Source: Tyzzerella sp. (GTDB lineage Bacteria; Bacillota; Clostridia; Lachnospirales; Anaerotignaceae). From it: 64,000 nt of DNA. Positions 45,908 to 53,790 of the stretch are shown one piece after another (positions within the stretch are counted from its first letter, which is position 1; every line of letters starts with the position of its first letter). The notes below the pieces were generated by a model, which was not told the DNA's origin, searched no databases, and saw only the letters and a program-made list of their open reading frames with translations. Made by a program: the position numbers and the translations under genes. The stretch covers positions 7,505-71,504 of the forward strand of contig DXZA01000050.1 in assembly GCA_019415525.1 (NCBI GenBank). The letters are read 5' to 3'.

Positions 45908-46558
45908 TTAATTATCGTTGTATTTAAGTTTAAACACATTTTTATTAAAGTCAAGTATTCCTTCTTTTCTAAGTTTAGAAAGTTCATTTGATAAAGCACT
46001 TCTATCAACAGAAAGATAGTCTGCCATTTCCTGACGATTAAGATTTATTGTAAATGTATTACTGTTATTTCTAACAGCTATTTCTGAAAGATATGATAAT
46101 ATTTTTTCTCGTGTTGTCTTTTTCATAATATGTTCCATTTTTCTTGTAAGCATAATATTTTTTTCACTTATCATTCTTATCATATTTTCTGTAAGAATTC
46201 TATGAAAACCACAACCATTATCACAAGAGAAAAGTATTTTTTGGCAATCTAAAAATTGAATTTCTGTTTTTTCATAAGCTACCACACTTACGTCAAGTTT
46301 TTTTTCCATAGAAAAAGCAAAGGCCTCTCCAAAAATATCACCTTCTGTAAGCTTTGCAATAATAGCACGATTTCCCCAAAAATCCTCTTTTATTATATTG
46401 ACTCCACCTTTTAAAACAACACCAATCTCATTTACAGTATCACCATAATGCCATATATACTGGTCTTTTTCATACTGCTTTTTATAAGCAGAAAAACAAG
46501 CTAACATTTTTTCCAAATCTTCTGGTACTATATTTTTAAAAAGTATATTTTTTTTCAT
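45908..46558 (-). CDS. Crp/Fnr-family regulator with cysteine motif
   Basis: 216 residues: an N-terminal cyclic-nucleotide-binding-like domain (VVLKGGVNIIKED, LTEGDIFGEAFAF) and a C-terminal HTH (RQEMADYLSVDRSALSNELSKL). Cysteines at about 21, 105, 112 and 116 (DCQKILFSCDNGC) could bind a cluster or sense oxidants; C105-X6-C112-X3-C116 is suggestive only. Start at 46558 with GAGGAATT. It is divergent from the PNPOx/ferredoxin operon, with a palindrome between them. Confidence 0.88.
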   Translation of the reverse strand: MKKNILFKNIVPEDLEKMLACFSAYKKQYEKDQYIWHYGDTVNEIGVVLKGGVNIIKEDFWGNRAIIAKLTEGDIFGEAFAFSMEKKLDVSVVAYEKTEIQFLDCQKILFSCDNGCGFHRILTENMIRMISEKNIMLTRKMEHIMKKTTREKILSYLSEIAVRNNSNTFTINLNRQEMADYLSVDRSALSNELSKLRKEGILDFNKNVFKLKYNDN

Positions 46559-46594
46559 AATTCCTCTTTTCCGTTGTAAAAACAACCGATTTAA

Positions 46595-46618
46595 TAGTAT
46601 TATGATATTATAATACTA
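46595..46618. promoter_or_regulatory. Candidate Crp/Fnr operator
   Basis: TAGTATTATGAT / ATTATAATACTA: a 24-nt inverted repeat with 11 of 12 positions symmetric, in the 83-nt gap between the divergent regulator and PNPOx genes. Confidence 0.6.
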
Positions 46619-46641
46619 ACATAAAATCAAGGAGGGTTTTT

Positions 46642-47139
46642 ATGAGAAGAAAAGACAGAGAAATGAGTGAAGAATTTGCCCTTGATGTACTTAAAAACTG
46701 TGAATATGCTTTTATTTCAATGATTGATTTAAAGGATAATCCCTATTGTATACCTATCTCACCTGTCATTGAAAATAAAACAATATATTTTCACAGTGCT
46801 AAAAGTGGAACAAAAACAGATATTTTACGAAAAAATAACAATGTATGTATATCCTGTGTAGGAAAAACAAACCTTGTACCTGAAAAATTTACAACAGAAT
46901 ATGAATCAGCAATAGCTTTTGGAAAAGCTTATGAAATTACTGATGATGAAACAAAAATTTATGCATTAAAACTTATATGCGAAAAATTTGCAAAAAGTAA
47001 TATGGAAAATTTTAATAATGCCATAGAAAGAAGCCTTGCAATTACAGCTATATGGAAAATTGAAATTGAAAGTATAACAGGAAAAAGAAAAAAATACGAT
47101 TTAGAAGGAAAAGAAATGAAATTTGGGAGGACAGAATAA
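46642..47139 (+). CDS. Pyridoxamine 5'-phosphate oxidase-like (Nim-type) flavoprotein
   Basis: 165 residues of the split-barrel FMN family: EFALDVLKNCEYAFISMID, NPYCIPISPV, YFHSAKSGTKTDILRKN. Nim-like members reduce nitroaromatic compounds; the substrate here is unknown. AAGGAGGG precedes the ATG. The ferredoxin gene follows 2 nt after the stop, so electron delivery from it is plausible. Confidence 0.87.
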   Translation: MRRKDREMSEEFALDVLKNCEYAFISMIDLKDNPYCIPISPVIENKTIYFHSAKSGTKTDILRKNNNVCISCVGKTNLVPEKFTTEYESAIAFGKAYEITDDETKIYALKLICEKFAKSNMENFNNAIERSLAITAIWKIEIESITGKRKKYDLEGKEMKFGRTE

Positions 47140-47141
47140 AA

Positions 47142-47834
47142 ATGGTAAAAAGAAAAATAATTAAAATAGATAGTGAAAAATGTAATGGTTGTGGACTTTG
47201 TGCAAGAGCTTGTCACGAAGGGGCAATAGGAATGGTTGATGGAAAAGCAGTTCTTTTAAGAGATGATTATTGTGACGGTCTTGGAGATTGTCTTCCTGCC
47301 TGTCCAGTATCTGCAATATCATTTGAAGAAAGAGAAGCTCTTGAATATGATGAAGAAGCAGTAAAAAAACATATGGCAGAAAGAAAATTAGCAGAAAATA
47401 CTTGTGCTTGTGCCGGCTCACAGTCAAAATCAATAGAAAGAGAAGAAATAAATGTAAATTCTGCACCTGTACAAAGTTGTCTTTCACAATGGCCAGTACA
47501 GATTAAACTTGTGCCTGTAAATGCACCATATTTTGATAACTGCAATCTTCTTATTGCAGCTGACTGTACAGCATTTGCATATGGTGATTTTCATAATAAA
47601 TTTATAAAAAACAGAATAACACTTATAGGCTGTCCAAAACTTGATATGACAGATTATTCAGAAAAGCTTTCAGAAATTTTAAGACTTAACAATATTAATA
47701 CAATAACAGTAACACGTATGCAAGTACCTTGCTGTGGCGGTATAGAAAACGCTGTTAAAAACGCAGTTATAAAATCAGGTAAAAATATACCTGTTGAAGT
47801 TGTTACAATAACACCAGACGGAAATATATTATAA
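47142..47834 (+). CDS. 4Fe-4S ferredoxin-domain protein
   Basis: 230 residues. Two cluster motifs near the N-terminus: CNGCGLCARACHEGAI and CDGLGDCLPACP. A linker with CACAG precedes a C-terminal domain (NCNLLIAADCTAFAYGDFHN, VTRMQVPCCGG) with more cysteines, shared by clostridial proteins annotated as ferredoxin-like. Role: electron transfer, partner probably the PNPOx protein. GGGAGG precedes the ATG. Confidence 0.88.
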   Translation: MVKRKIIKIDSEKCNGCGLCARACHEGAIGMVDGKAVLLRDDYCDGLGDCLPACPVSAISFEEREALEYDEEAVKKHMAERKLAENTCACAGSQSKSIEREEINVNSAPVQSCLSQWPVQIKLVPVNAPYFDNCNLLIAADCTAFAYGDFHNKFIKNRITLIGCPKLDMTDYSEKLSEILRLNNINTITVTRMQVPCCGGIENAVKNAVIKSGKNIPVEVVTITPDGNIL

Positions 47835-47846
47835 AAACAAAAAAAT

Positions 47847-47877
47847 CTCCCTACTATTTTTTAGTAGGGAGTTATTT
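47847..47877. terminator. Bidirectional terminator
   Basis: Stem CTCCCTACTA (47847-47856) / TAGTAGGGAG (47862-47871) between the ferredoxin gene (plus) and the carbonic anhydrase gene (minus). Confidence 0.88.
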
Positions 47878-48423
47878 TTATACTCTTCTTAAAGCTCCTG
47901 TTTTAGGGTCTATAACAAGACCATTTACAATTATTCCTTCTGGTATAAGTGGGTGATTTTTTATAATATTAACACTATGTCTTACAGCCTCTTCAACATC
48001 TTCAAAACCTGTAAGCCAACTGTCCATATTTGTTTCACAGCATATATGACTATCAAGGTGTTTTTCGTCAATTCCTCTTTCTCTCATTTCATTAATAAGT
48101 TTTTCGGATTTAAGTCCCTGCATTCCACAATCATCATGCCCTATAACAATAACCTCTTTAACACCCATATCATATATACCAACAAGTATACTTCTAAGTT
48201 CACTTCCATAAGGATTTGTTATAACAGCACCGGCAGTTTTTACAACTTGTGCATCTCCATTTTTTATGCCTATTGCACGAGGAAGAAGCTCTGTAAGTCT
48301 TGTATCCATACAAGTGACTATCATAAGATGTCTGTCTGGATATTTGTCTGTTTCATACTGTACATACTCCTTATTTTCTACAAAGGCTTTATTAAATTCC
48401 ATTATTTTTTCAAGCTCAAGCAT
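47878..48423 (-). CDS. Beta-class carbonic anhydrase
   Basis: 181 residues. Zinc-site pieces CMDTRLTELLPRAIG and VIGHDDCGMQ give Cys-His-Cys ligands, with the Asp-Arg dyad. GDAQVVKTAGAVIT is typical. Converts CO2 to bicarbonate for carboxylases. Start at 48423: AAAGGAG lies 8 nt upstream of ATG; an upstream GTG (48432) would add three residues. Confidence 0.93.
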   Translation of the reverse strand: MLELEKIMEFNKAFVENKEYVQYETDKYPDRHLMIVTCMDTRLTELLPRAIGIKNGDAQVVKTAGAVITNPYGSELRSILVGIYDMGVKEVIVIGHDDCGMQGLKSEKLINEMRERGIDEKHLDSHICCETNMDSWLTGFEDVEEAVRHSVNIIKNHPLIPEGIIVNGLVIDPKTGALRRV

Positions 48424-48526
48424 TTTTTTCACTCCTTTGATTATGTAAAATATTTCTATATATGATATACTATATACGATAAAAATTCAAACTTTTATTA
48501 ATATAAATGCAAAAAAGGTGAATAAT

Positions 48527-48970
48527 ATGAATATAATTGTAGATGCAGATGCTTGTCCTGTAAAAGATATAATAGTTGAAGAAAGCAAAAAATTTAATAT
48601 ACCGGTTATAATGGTAACAGATACAAGTCATATAATTGATGAAAATGGTTTTAAAGTTGTTACAGTTGACAAATCAGCTGACATTGCAGACTTTTTTATT
48701 GCAAATATTGCAAAAAAAGGTGATATTTCAGTAACTCAAGATTATGGTCTTGCAACACTTTTGCTTGCAAAGTGAGTATATGTAATACATCAAAATGGAT
48801 TTATATATACAAATGAAAATATAGAAAGAATGTTATTTGAAAGACATATTTCAAAAGAACAAATAAGAAAACATAAAAGATTTAAAGGGAATATTAAAAA
48901 ACGTACAAAAGAAGATGATGAAAAATTCAGAAAATGCTTTGTAAATCTTTTAGAAAAGTTATGCAAATAA
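48527..48970 (+). pseudogene. YaiI/YqxD (DUF188) family gene with in-frame TGA
   Basis: The gene reads INIIVDADACPVKD-like NIIVDADACPVKDIIVEE through DYGLATLLLAK, then TGA at 48773-48775, then stays in frame through YVIHQNGFIYTNENIERMLF and ERHISKEQIRKHKRFKG to TAA at 48970. The stop falls where the family usually has Gly (KGA), a one-base change GGA to TGA. Without it the protein would be 147 residues, the family's usual length. Ribosome site AAAGGTG. A sequencing error is possible. Confidence 0.85.
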
Positions 48971-48997
48971 AAAAGGTATCTTTTGATACCTTTTTTT
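48969..48997. terminator. Bidirectional terminator
   Basis: Stem AAAAAAGGTATC (48969-48980) / GATACCTTTTTTT (48985-48997) between the yaiI-like gene (plus) and the dCMP deaminase gene (minus). Confidence 0.85.
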
Positions 48998-49439
48998 ATT
49001 CCATAATTACAAGCTCAATATTAGCTTCTTTAAGTATTCTCATTGAAAGTTCATCAGGATAACTTCCTTTATAGACTATTTTAACAATACCCGCATTTAC
49101 AGCCATTTTGGCACATATTACACAAGGTTGAAGTGTAACATATAAAGTAGCACCTTTTGTGCTAACTCCTACATTTGCTGCCTGTATAATGGCATTTTGC
49201 TCAGCATGTAAAGCCATACAAAGTTCATGTCTTTGTCCAGATGGTATATTAAGACGTTCTCTCTCACAATATCCTAAGTCAGTACAATGGCTAATTCCGG
49301 AAGGAGCTCCATTATACCCTGTTGTTAATATTCTATTATCTTTTACAATAACAGCACCTACCTGACGTCTAAGACATGTTGAACGTGTTTTTACTATTTC
49401 TGCAATCTCCATAAAATATTCATCCCAACTTGCTCGCAT
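48996..49439 (-). CDS. dCMP deaminase
   Basis: 147 residues, cytidine/deoxycytidylate deaminase family: TTGYNGAPSGISHC, zinc and catalytic motif ALHAEQNAI and the PCVICAKMAVNAGI pair of cysteines. It makes dUMP for thymidylate synthesis. Ribosome site GGGGGATTATA. No ComE-type competence genes adjoin. Confidence 0.95.
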   Translation of the reverse strand: MRASWDEYFMEIAEIVKTRSTCLRRQVGAVIVKDNRILTTGYNGAPSGISHCTDLGYCERERLNIPSGQRHELCMALHAEQNAIIQAANVGVSTKGATLYVTLQPCVICAKMAVNAGIVKIVYKGSYPDELSMRILKEANIELVIME

Positions 49440-49487
49440 TATAATCCCCCTTTCTAAATGTTTTTATAAAGTATATCAAAAAGTATT

Positions 49488-49934
49488 TTATTTTAAAAGT
49501 TCTTTTTCAAGTATATCAGCTGCCAATTTTACGACTTCGCCACAAGGACGTTTTTTATAATATTCATCAGTACGTTTTGAAGGTGTTGGATTATCTGATT
49601 TTATATTAAGTCCCAAAAGCTCACGACATATTATAGAGCCATTTTTATTTTGAAACTCTTTTGCCAATTTTTGGACTTTTTCGTATACTTCTTTTTTCTC
49701 CTCAAAAGCTTTAGGGTCATTATACCCTTCTTTCATTCCAAGAACAATAAACATACCTGAAACAGCACCACAAACTTCTCTCATTCTTCCCATACCTGCA
49801 CCAAGAGGCGAAACCATTTTAACTATTGTATTAAAATCCATTTCAAAATCTTCACAAAAAGCTCCTACAACAGATTGACAACAATTATAGCCCTCTTCAA
49901 ATAAACTTTTTGCTTTTTCTCCTTTAATACCCAT
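49488..49934 (-). CDS. C_GCAxxG_C_C family redox protein
   Basis: 148 residues. Family cysteines in GYNCCQSVVGAFCEDF, REVCGAVSGM, GSIICRELLG and RPCGEVVKLA. Function unknown, thought to be redox-related. GGAGGTAATAAAAA precedes the ATG. The RNA at 49968-50118 ends just upstream and may be its leader. Confidence 0.88.
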   Translation of the reverse strand: MGIKGEKAKSLFEEGYNCCQSVVGAFCEDFEMDFNTIVKMVSPLGAGMGRMREVCGAVSGMFIVLGMKEGYNDPKAFEEKKEVYEKVQKLAKEFQNKNGSIICRELLGLNIKSDNPTPSKRTDEYYKKRPCGEVVKLAADILEKELLK

Positions 49935-50291
49935 TTTTTATTACCTCCAAAAAATAATTTAAACAATAAAAAAAAATCCATCGGCAGGATAAGGGTCGAT
50001 GGATTTTTTAGTACTTCTTAATCTTTAATTTTGGGGGAATTAAAAGATTAAATAAATATATAAAGCACAAAATGCTTTAAAGCTATTTAATTACTAACAA
50101 GTACACACTGTTACTTACTATATAATTTTAACATATTTTTTACAAAAGTAAACTATTTTTGTTTATTTTTTTTATTTTTTCTATTTAAAACAACTTATAT
50201 ACAAATTTTTAACCAAAATTTAATAAAATTGTATATGGTATATGAAATAAATTGCACTTTTATTATAAAAAATAGTAAATCGATGTACTAT
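49935..50291. other. Intergenic region with structured RNA
   Basis: 357 nt without a coding gene. The first 180 nt from the left hold the RNA candidate (49968-50118) and its promoter (50125-50152). The rest (50153-50291) is AT-rich with long T runs and no structure I can name. Confidence 0.5.
49968..50118 (-). ncRNA. Candidate structured RNA or attenuated leader
   Basis: Minus-strand transcript. Upstream TTTACT (50147-50152), 16 nt, TAAAAT (50125-50130). It would fold with an outer stem GTACTT / AAGTAC (50099-50104 with 50011-50016), an inner hairpin AAAGCA / TGCTTT and a hairpin with UUAAUCUUU arms whose loop is CCCCC. It ends in a strong terminator AAATCCATCG / CGATGGATTT (49974-50006) with a nine-T run. 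It resembles a trans-acting RNA with a C-rich loop, or a leader of the C_GCAxxG_C_C gene. Not matched to a known class. Confidence 0.5.
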
Positions 50292-51233
50292 TTATACAAA
50301 TTTCTTTACAGCATTTCCATCTGTATACAAATATAAATCCCCTTGTATATACCCTTGTTCATTCATATAATTTTCTATTTCATCATGTATTTTCCACCAG
50401 CTCATACCCCAATTTGCAAAAAGAGTATTTTCCTCAGGAGCTCTACCTATTATTCTTTGAACAGCAATATTAGGTGAAAGATATCTTAAAAATGCTATAA
50501 CTCTATTTTTATATTCTTCCACAGAACATATTTCAAAATCTCCCCTAGAGTATTCCTCAGCCATATCTGTATTTTTTTCAATATACAAAGCATGTAATTT
50601 TATATAATCAGAACCAAGAACAGATACTATTTTTGCACATTCTATAGAGTCATCAATATTATCCCAAGGCAAATTAAGTATAATATGAGTACATAAATTA
50701 AACCCATATTTCTTAATACGCAAAACAGCGTCAATATACTCTGCAAGGCTATGACCTCTGTTTACTTTTTTAAGAGAATGATAATTAACTGTTTGAAGAC
50801 CAAGTTCAACAGTTATATTTATATTTTTTTCTTCATTTATTTTTTTTAGGACATCAAGATATTTTTCGTGTATACAATCAGGTCTTGTTGAAACAGCTAT
50901 TTCAACAATATCAGAAACATTAGAGGCTTCATTTATATATTTTTCAAAATCTTCTACTGGAAGATATGTGTTTGTAAAGCTTTGAAAATATGCTATAAAT
51001 TTTTTTGCCTTATATCTTTTACCTATATATTCTTTATTTTTTTCAAGTTGTTCATAAACAGAAAAAGTACCGGATAAATTTTCAAATCCGGCACCTTCAA
51101 CTCCGCAATATGAACAACCTTTTTTACCGTTATTTCTATTTGGACAGCTTACAGGAATAGAAACCGGAAGTTTATAAACCTTTTCACCATACCTTTCTTT
51201 CAAATAATCGGAATATCGGTTGTAAACGCTCAT
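50292..51233 (-). CDS. TIGR01212-family radical SAM protein (YtqA-like)
   Basis: 313 residues: MSVYNRYSDYLKERYGEKVY, cluster cysteines in SCPNRNNGKKGCSYCG, then KKFIAYFQSFTNTYLPV and ELGLQTVNYHSLKKVNRGHS. The family has an Elp3-like barrel; its substrate is not established. It is 2 nt downstream of a P-loop gene and would be co-translated. Confidence 0.92.
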   Translation of the reverse strand: MSVYNRYSDYLKERYGEKVYKLPVSIPVSCPNRNNGKKGCSYCGVEGAGFENLSGTFSVYEQLEKNKEYIGKRYKAKKFIAYFQSFTNTYLPVEDFEKYINEASNVSDIVEIAVSTRPDCIHEKYLDVLKKINEEKNINITVELGLQTVNYHSLKKVNRGHSLAEYIDAVLRIKKYGFNLCTHIILNLPWDNIDDSIECAKIVSVLGSDYIKLHALYIEKNTDMAEEYSRGDFEICSVEEYKNRVIAFLRYLSPNIAVQRIIGRAPEENTLFANWGMSWWKIHDEIENYMNEQGYIQGDLYLYTDGNAVKKFV

Positions 51234-51235
51234 AA

Positions 51236-51649
51236 TTAAATAATGTACTCCTTCACTTTATCAGGAAGAGCTTCTGCTTTTTCACTGATAATTATACTAA
51301 AATCAACATTTGCTTTTGCAGATGTTTTTTCGAGTTCACATATAAACTCAGTAAGACCTTCATCAGTAACTTCTTTAACTATATTATGAAGACCATCAAT
51401 AAAAATTTTCTCTATATCATTATCCTGCGAAAGTATACCACAAATAAACCCAAATAATACTTTTAAGTCTTTCATAACAAAGCCTGATGTTTCAACAAAA
51501 CGAATGTCATAATGCAAATCATACATATGTCTATTGTCATCGTCAATAAACACAACATGACCATTGGCTGTTTTACCAGCTTCATTAGCCATATCTAATA
51601 TTTTTTTACTTTTTCCTTCACCTTTACCGCCAGCAAGAATCTGTATCAT
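51236..51649 (-). CDS. P-loop NTPase-like protein, unknown function
   Basis: 137 residues. Walker A is AGGKGEGKSKKIL; HVVFIDDDNRHMYDLHYD and IEKIFIDGLHNIV follow (Walker B-like). Too short for a full ATPase domain of known kind. Conserved among Clostridia in my recollection, without known role. It precedes the TIGR01212 radical SAM gene. Confidence 0.75.
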   Translation of the reverse strand: MIQILAGGKGEGKSKKILDMANEAGKTANGHVVFIDDDNRHMYDLHYDIRFVETSGFVMKDLKVLFGFICGILSQDNDIEKIFIDGLHNIVKEVTDEGLTEFICELEKTSAKANVDFSIIISEKAEALPDKVKEYII

Positions 51650-51859
51650 TGCAATCTCCCCCTTTTATTTGGATATGATATACTTTTGATTTAATAACAT
51701 AATTATAAAAGTTTAAAATTAAAATTTTATTTAGTAATGTTATTTATAATAATATTATTCTACGATTTAGGACGAATTCCTCTTTTTTTTAAAAAGTTTT
51801 TTAACAATATATATTTTTTGTATAATTTTTATATAAATTAATACATCTTTTTATATAAA

Positions 51860-52714
51860 TTACACATTAAAATTCCAACCACAAGTAGTGCAAAGCTGTT
51901 CAACTCTTCTATTCTGAGAAAAGCCTTCTTTCATTTTACATACTCTTTCACTATTTATTATTTTATCAAAATCACATTGAAATATATTACCTAAATTTAT
52001 ATCACCACAACTATCAAGACAACAAGGAATAACTGTACCATCAACAAGTATACCCATATGACTTTTAAGTCCAAAACATTTACCTTCAAAAAACTGTGGT
52101 TCTCTATTTATATCCGGCCAAAAGAAAACTTTATCTTGTTGAAGAAAAACTCTGTCTTTAAGTTTTATACCGTTTCTGTCTGTTTGTCTGACTTCAATTT
52201 CAGAAAGAGCGAATTTTTCTTTTAAAAGTCTAAATGTTGTTTCATTTTCAGAAAAAAGACTACTTTCCATATTCCATAATCTAAGACAATTTATTATTCT
52301 TCCTTCAATATCTGTTTTATCTATAAAATCAAATATTCTTTTTAAATATTCTTCATTTGTAAACTCAACAGTATTAGCCGGAAAGCTATGGAGAGAATAA
52401 TTTATCTGTCTTAAAGCCTTTTTGTTTAATATAATATCTCCCTTTTCTTCTATAAGAGTACCGTTTGTAGTCATATTAGCCTGTATATTATACTCTGCAC
52501 AAACATCAAGTATCTCTCCTATATTAGGGTGTAAAAGAGGTTCACCCATAACATGAAGGTATATAAAATCAGTATATGGCTTTATTTTAGAAAGAACAGT
52601 ATAAAAATTTTCAACAGTCATAAACTGTGGTTTTCTTTTTGTTTTTGGACAAAAAGAGCAATTCATATTACAAACATTTGTTATTTCAACATATATTTTT
52701 TTTAATTTTTTCAT
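51860..52714 (-). CDS. Radical SAM/SPASM protein coupled to CDF exporter
   Basis: 284 residues. Cluster cysteines CNMNCSFC at the N-terminus, HVMGEPLLHP, ANMTTNGTLI; the C-terminal SPASM-like part has GTVIPCCLDSCG and LCTTCGWNFNV. It resembles minimal maturases of the sulfatase/peptide type. The start overlaps the CDF stop by 1 nt (TAATG), so it shares the CDF operon. Substrate unknown. Confidence 0.9.
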   Translation of the reverse strand: MKKLKKIYVEITNVCNMNCSFCPKTKRKPQFMTVENFYTVLSKIKPYTDFIYLHVMGEPLLHPNIGEILDVCAEYNIQANMTTNGTLIEEKGDIILNKKALRQINYSLHSFPANTVEFTNEEYLKRIFDFIDKTDIEGRIINCLRLWNMESSLFSENETTFRLLKEKFALSEIEVRQTDRNGIKLKDRVFLQQDKVFFWPDINREPQFFEGKCFGLKSHMGILVDGTVIPCCLDSCGDINLGNIFQCDFDKIINSERVCKMKEGFSQNRRVEQLCTTCGWNFNV

Positions 52715-53622
52715 TATTCACCTTTACTTTTATAAGGGTTTACATGTACCATACAATGTTTAACATCAGGTAATGTATTTTCTATTTTATTGTGTACAGC
52801 TTCAGCTATTGAATGACCTTCTTTAACAGTTATTTCATCATCAACAGCAATTTCAACATCAACATATAATTTTGAGCCGTGAAGTCTTGTTTTCACATCG
52901 TCTATACCAATAACACCCTTAATATTAATTATAGTATTTTTTATTGTATTAATTGTATCATCATCAGCAGCTCTGTCAATAAGCTGATTTAAGCCTTGCA
53001 TAAGTATTTCAACACCAACTTTTATAATAAGTATAGAAACAACAATACCGGCAATTGGGTCAAGAATTTCAAAGCCTATCATAGCTCCGGCTATACCAAA
53101 AAGAGTACCTATTGATGAAAAAGCATCTGAACGATGATGCCAAGCATCAGCTTTTAAAGCTGTACTATTTATTTTTTCTGCTGCTTTAACAGTATATCTA
53201 TACATTAATTCTTTAACTAATATTGATAACACAGCAGCTATAAGAGCAAGTGCACCTGGTCTTGTAAAATCTTGATTTACAATTGTTTTAACACCTGTAA
53301 CAGCAATACCAACGCCTGTAAATGAAAGCATAAGTGCAAGTAATACAGTAACAACAGACTCTATTCTTTCATGTCCATAAGGGTGACCCTCGTCAGCTTC
53401 TTTTTCAGAAAACTTTACTCCAACCATAACAGCAACTGTTGATATAACGTCAGAAACAGTATGAAAACCGTCTGCAATCATAGCACTACTTTGTGCCACA
53501 AAACCTGCAATAATTTTTACAACAGAAAGAACTACATTTGCAATTAATGTTTTTATACCTACATCATTTACAACTTCCATTCTTTCATCTCCACTAATAT
53601 TTTTTCTCATAATATCCTCCAT
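52714..53622 (-). CDS. CDF-family divalent metal exporter
   Basis: 302 residues with six membrane helices. Metal sites: ADGFHTVSDV and ADAWHHRSDAFSS (HxxxD pairs); HPYGHERIESVV in the loop; cytoplasmic C-terminal domain KTRLHGSKLYVDVEIAVD and CMVHVN. The upstream probable NiCo riboswitch suggests cobalt/nickel efflux. Two ATGs have ribosome sites (53622 with AAGGAG, 53610 with GGAGG), so the start is uncertain by four codons. Confidence 0.93.
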   Translation of the reverse strand: MEDIMRKNISGDERMEVVNDVGIKTLIANVVLSVVKIIAGFVAQSSAMIADGFHTVSDVISTVAVMVGVKFSEKEADEGHPYGHERIESVVTVLLALMLSFTGVGIAVTGVKTIVNQDFTRPGALALIAAVLSILVKELMYRYTVKAAEKINSTALKADAWHHRSDAFSSIGTLFGIAGAMIGFEILDPIAGIVVSILIIKVGVEILMQGLNQLIDRAADDDTINTIKNTIINIKGVIGIDDVKTRLHGSKLYVDVEIAVDDEITVKEGHSIAEAVHNKIENTLPDVKHCMVHVNPYKSKGE

Positions 53623-53651
53623 AAAAATTCATCTCCTTATAATATATTCGT

Positions 53652-53683
53652 AAAAAAAAAGGGACAATTCTAAAAATTGTCCC
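53652..53683 (-). terminator. Riboswitch-controlled terminator before CDF
   Basis: Stem GGGACAATT (on minus 53683-53675) / AATTGTCCC (53669-53661), then nine T (53660-53652). Its 5' arm contains the riboswitch's conserved GGGACA, so ligand binding would block it. Confidence 0.85.
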
Positions 53684-53733
53684 ACAGAATATTCTGCTGC
53701 CAAAGTGGCCCGAGATTAATATAATCTCTGATG
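53675..53733 (-). ncRNA. Probable NiCo (cobalt/nickel) riboswitch
   Basis: Minus strand: CAG, P2 GAGATTA-tat-TAATCTC, GGGCC...GGCAGCAGAA-ta-TTCTG and TGGGACA. Order and spacing follow the czcD/NiCo aptamer (CAG before P2, GGGC, GGCA-CAGA, UCUGUGGGACA), whose metal-binding guanines sit in these places. P1 looks weak or absent and P3 is short, so the call is not certain. Promoter TTGACT (53764-53769), 18 nt, TATAAT (53740-53745) would place the 5' end near 53733. Confidence 0.65.
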
Positions 53734-53739
53734 TAACAG

Positions 53740-53769
53740 ATTATAACTAATAAAAATCCTCTTAGTCAA
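53740..53769 (-). promoter_or_regulatory. CDF operon promoter
   Basis: TTGACT and TATAAT with 18-nt spacing on the minus strand, upstream of the riboswitch. Confidence 0.75.
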
Positions 53770-53790
53770 CAGTAACAAATATTATTAAAA

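Noticed and set aside
48773..48775. TGA as a selenocysteine codon
   Set aside because: The position is normally a structural Gly in this family, no SECIS-like hairpin was seen right after it, and DUF188 proteins are not selenoproteins.
49968..50118. 6S RNA or T-box
   Set aside because: No long closing stem with a central bubble as in 6S, and none of the conserved T-box segment was found.
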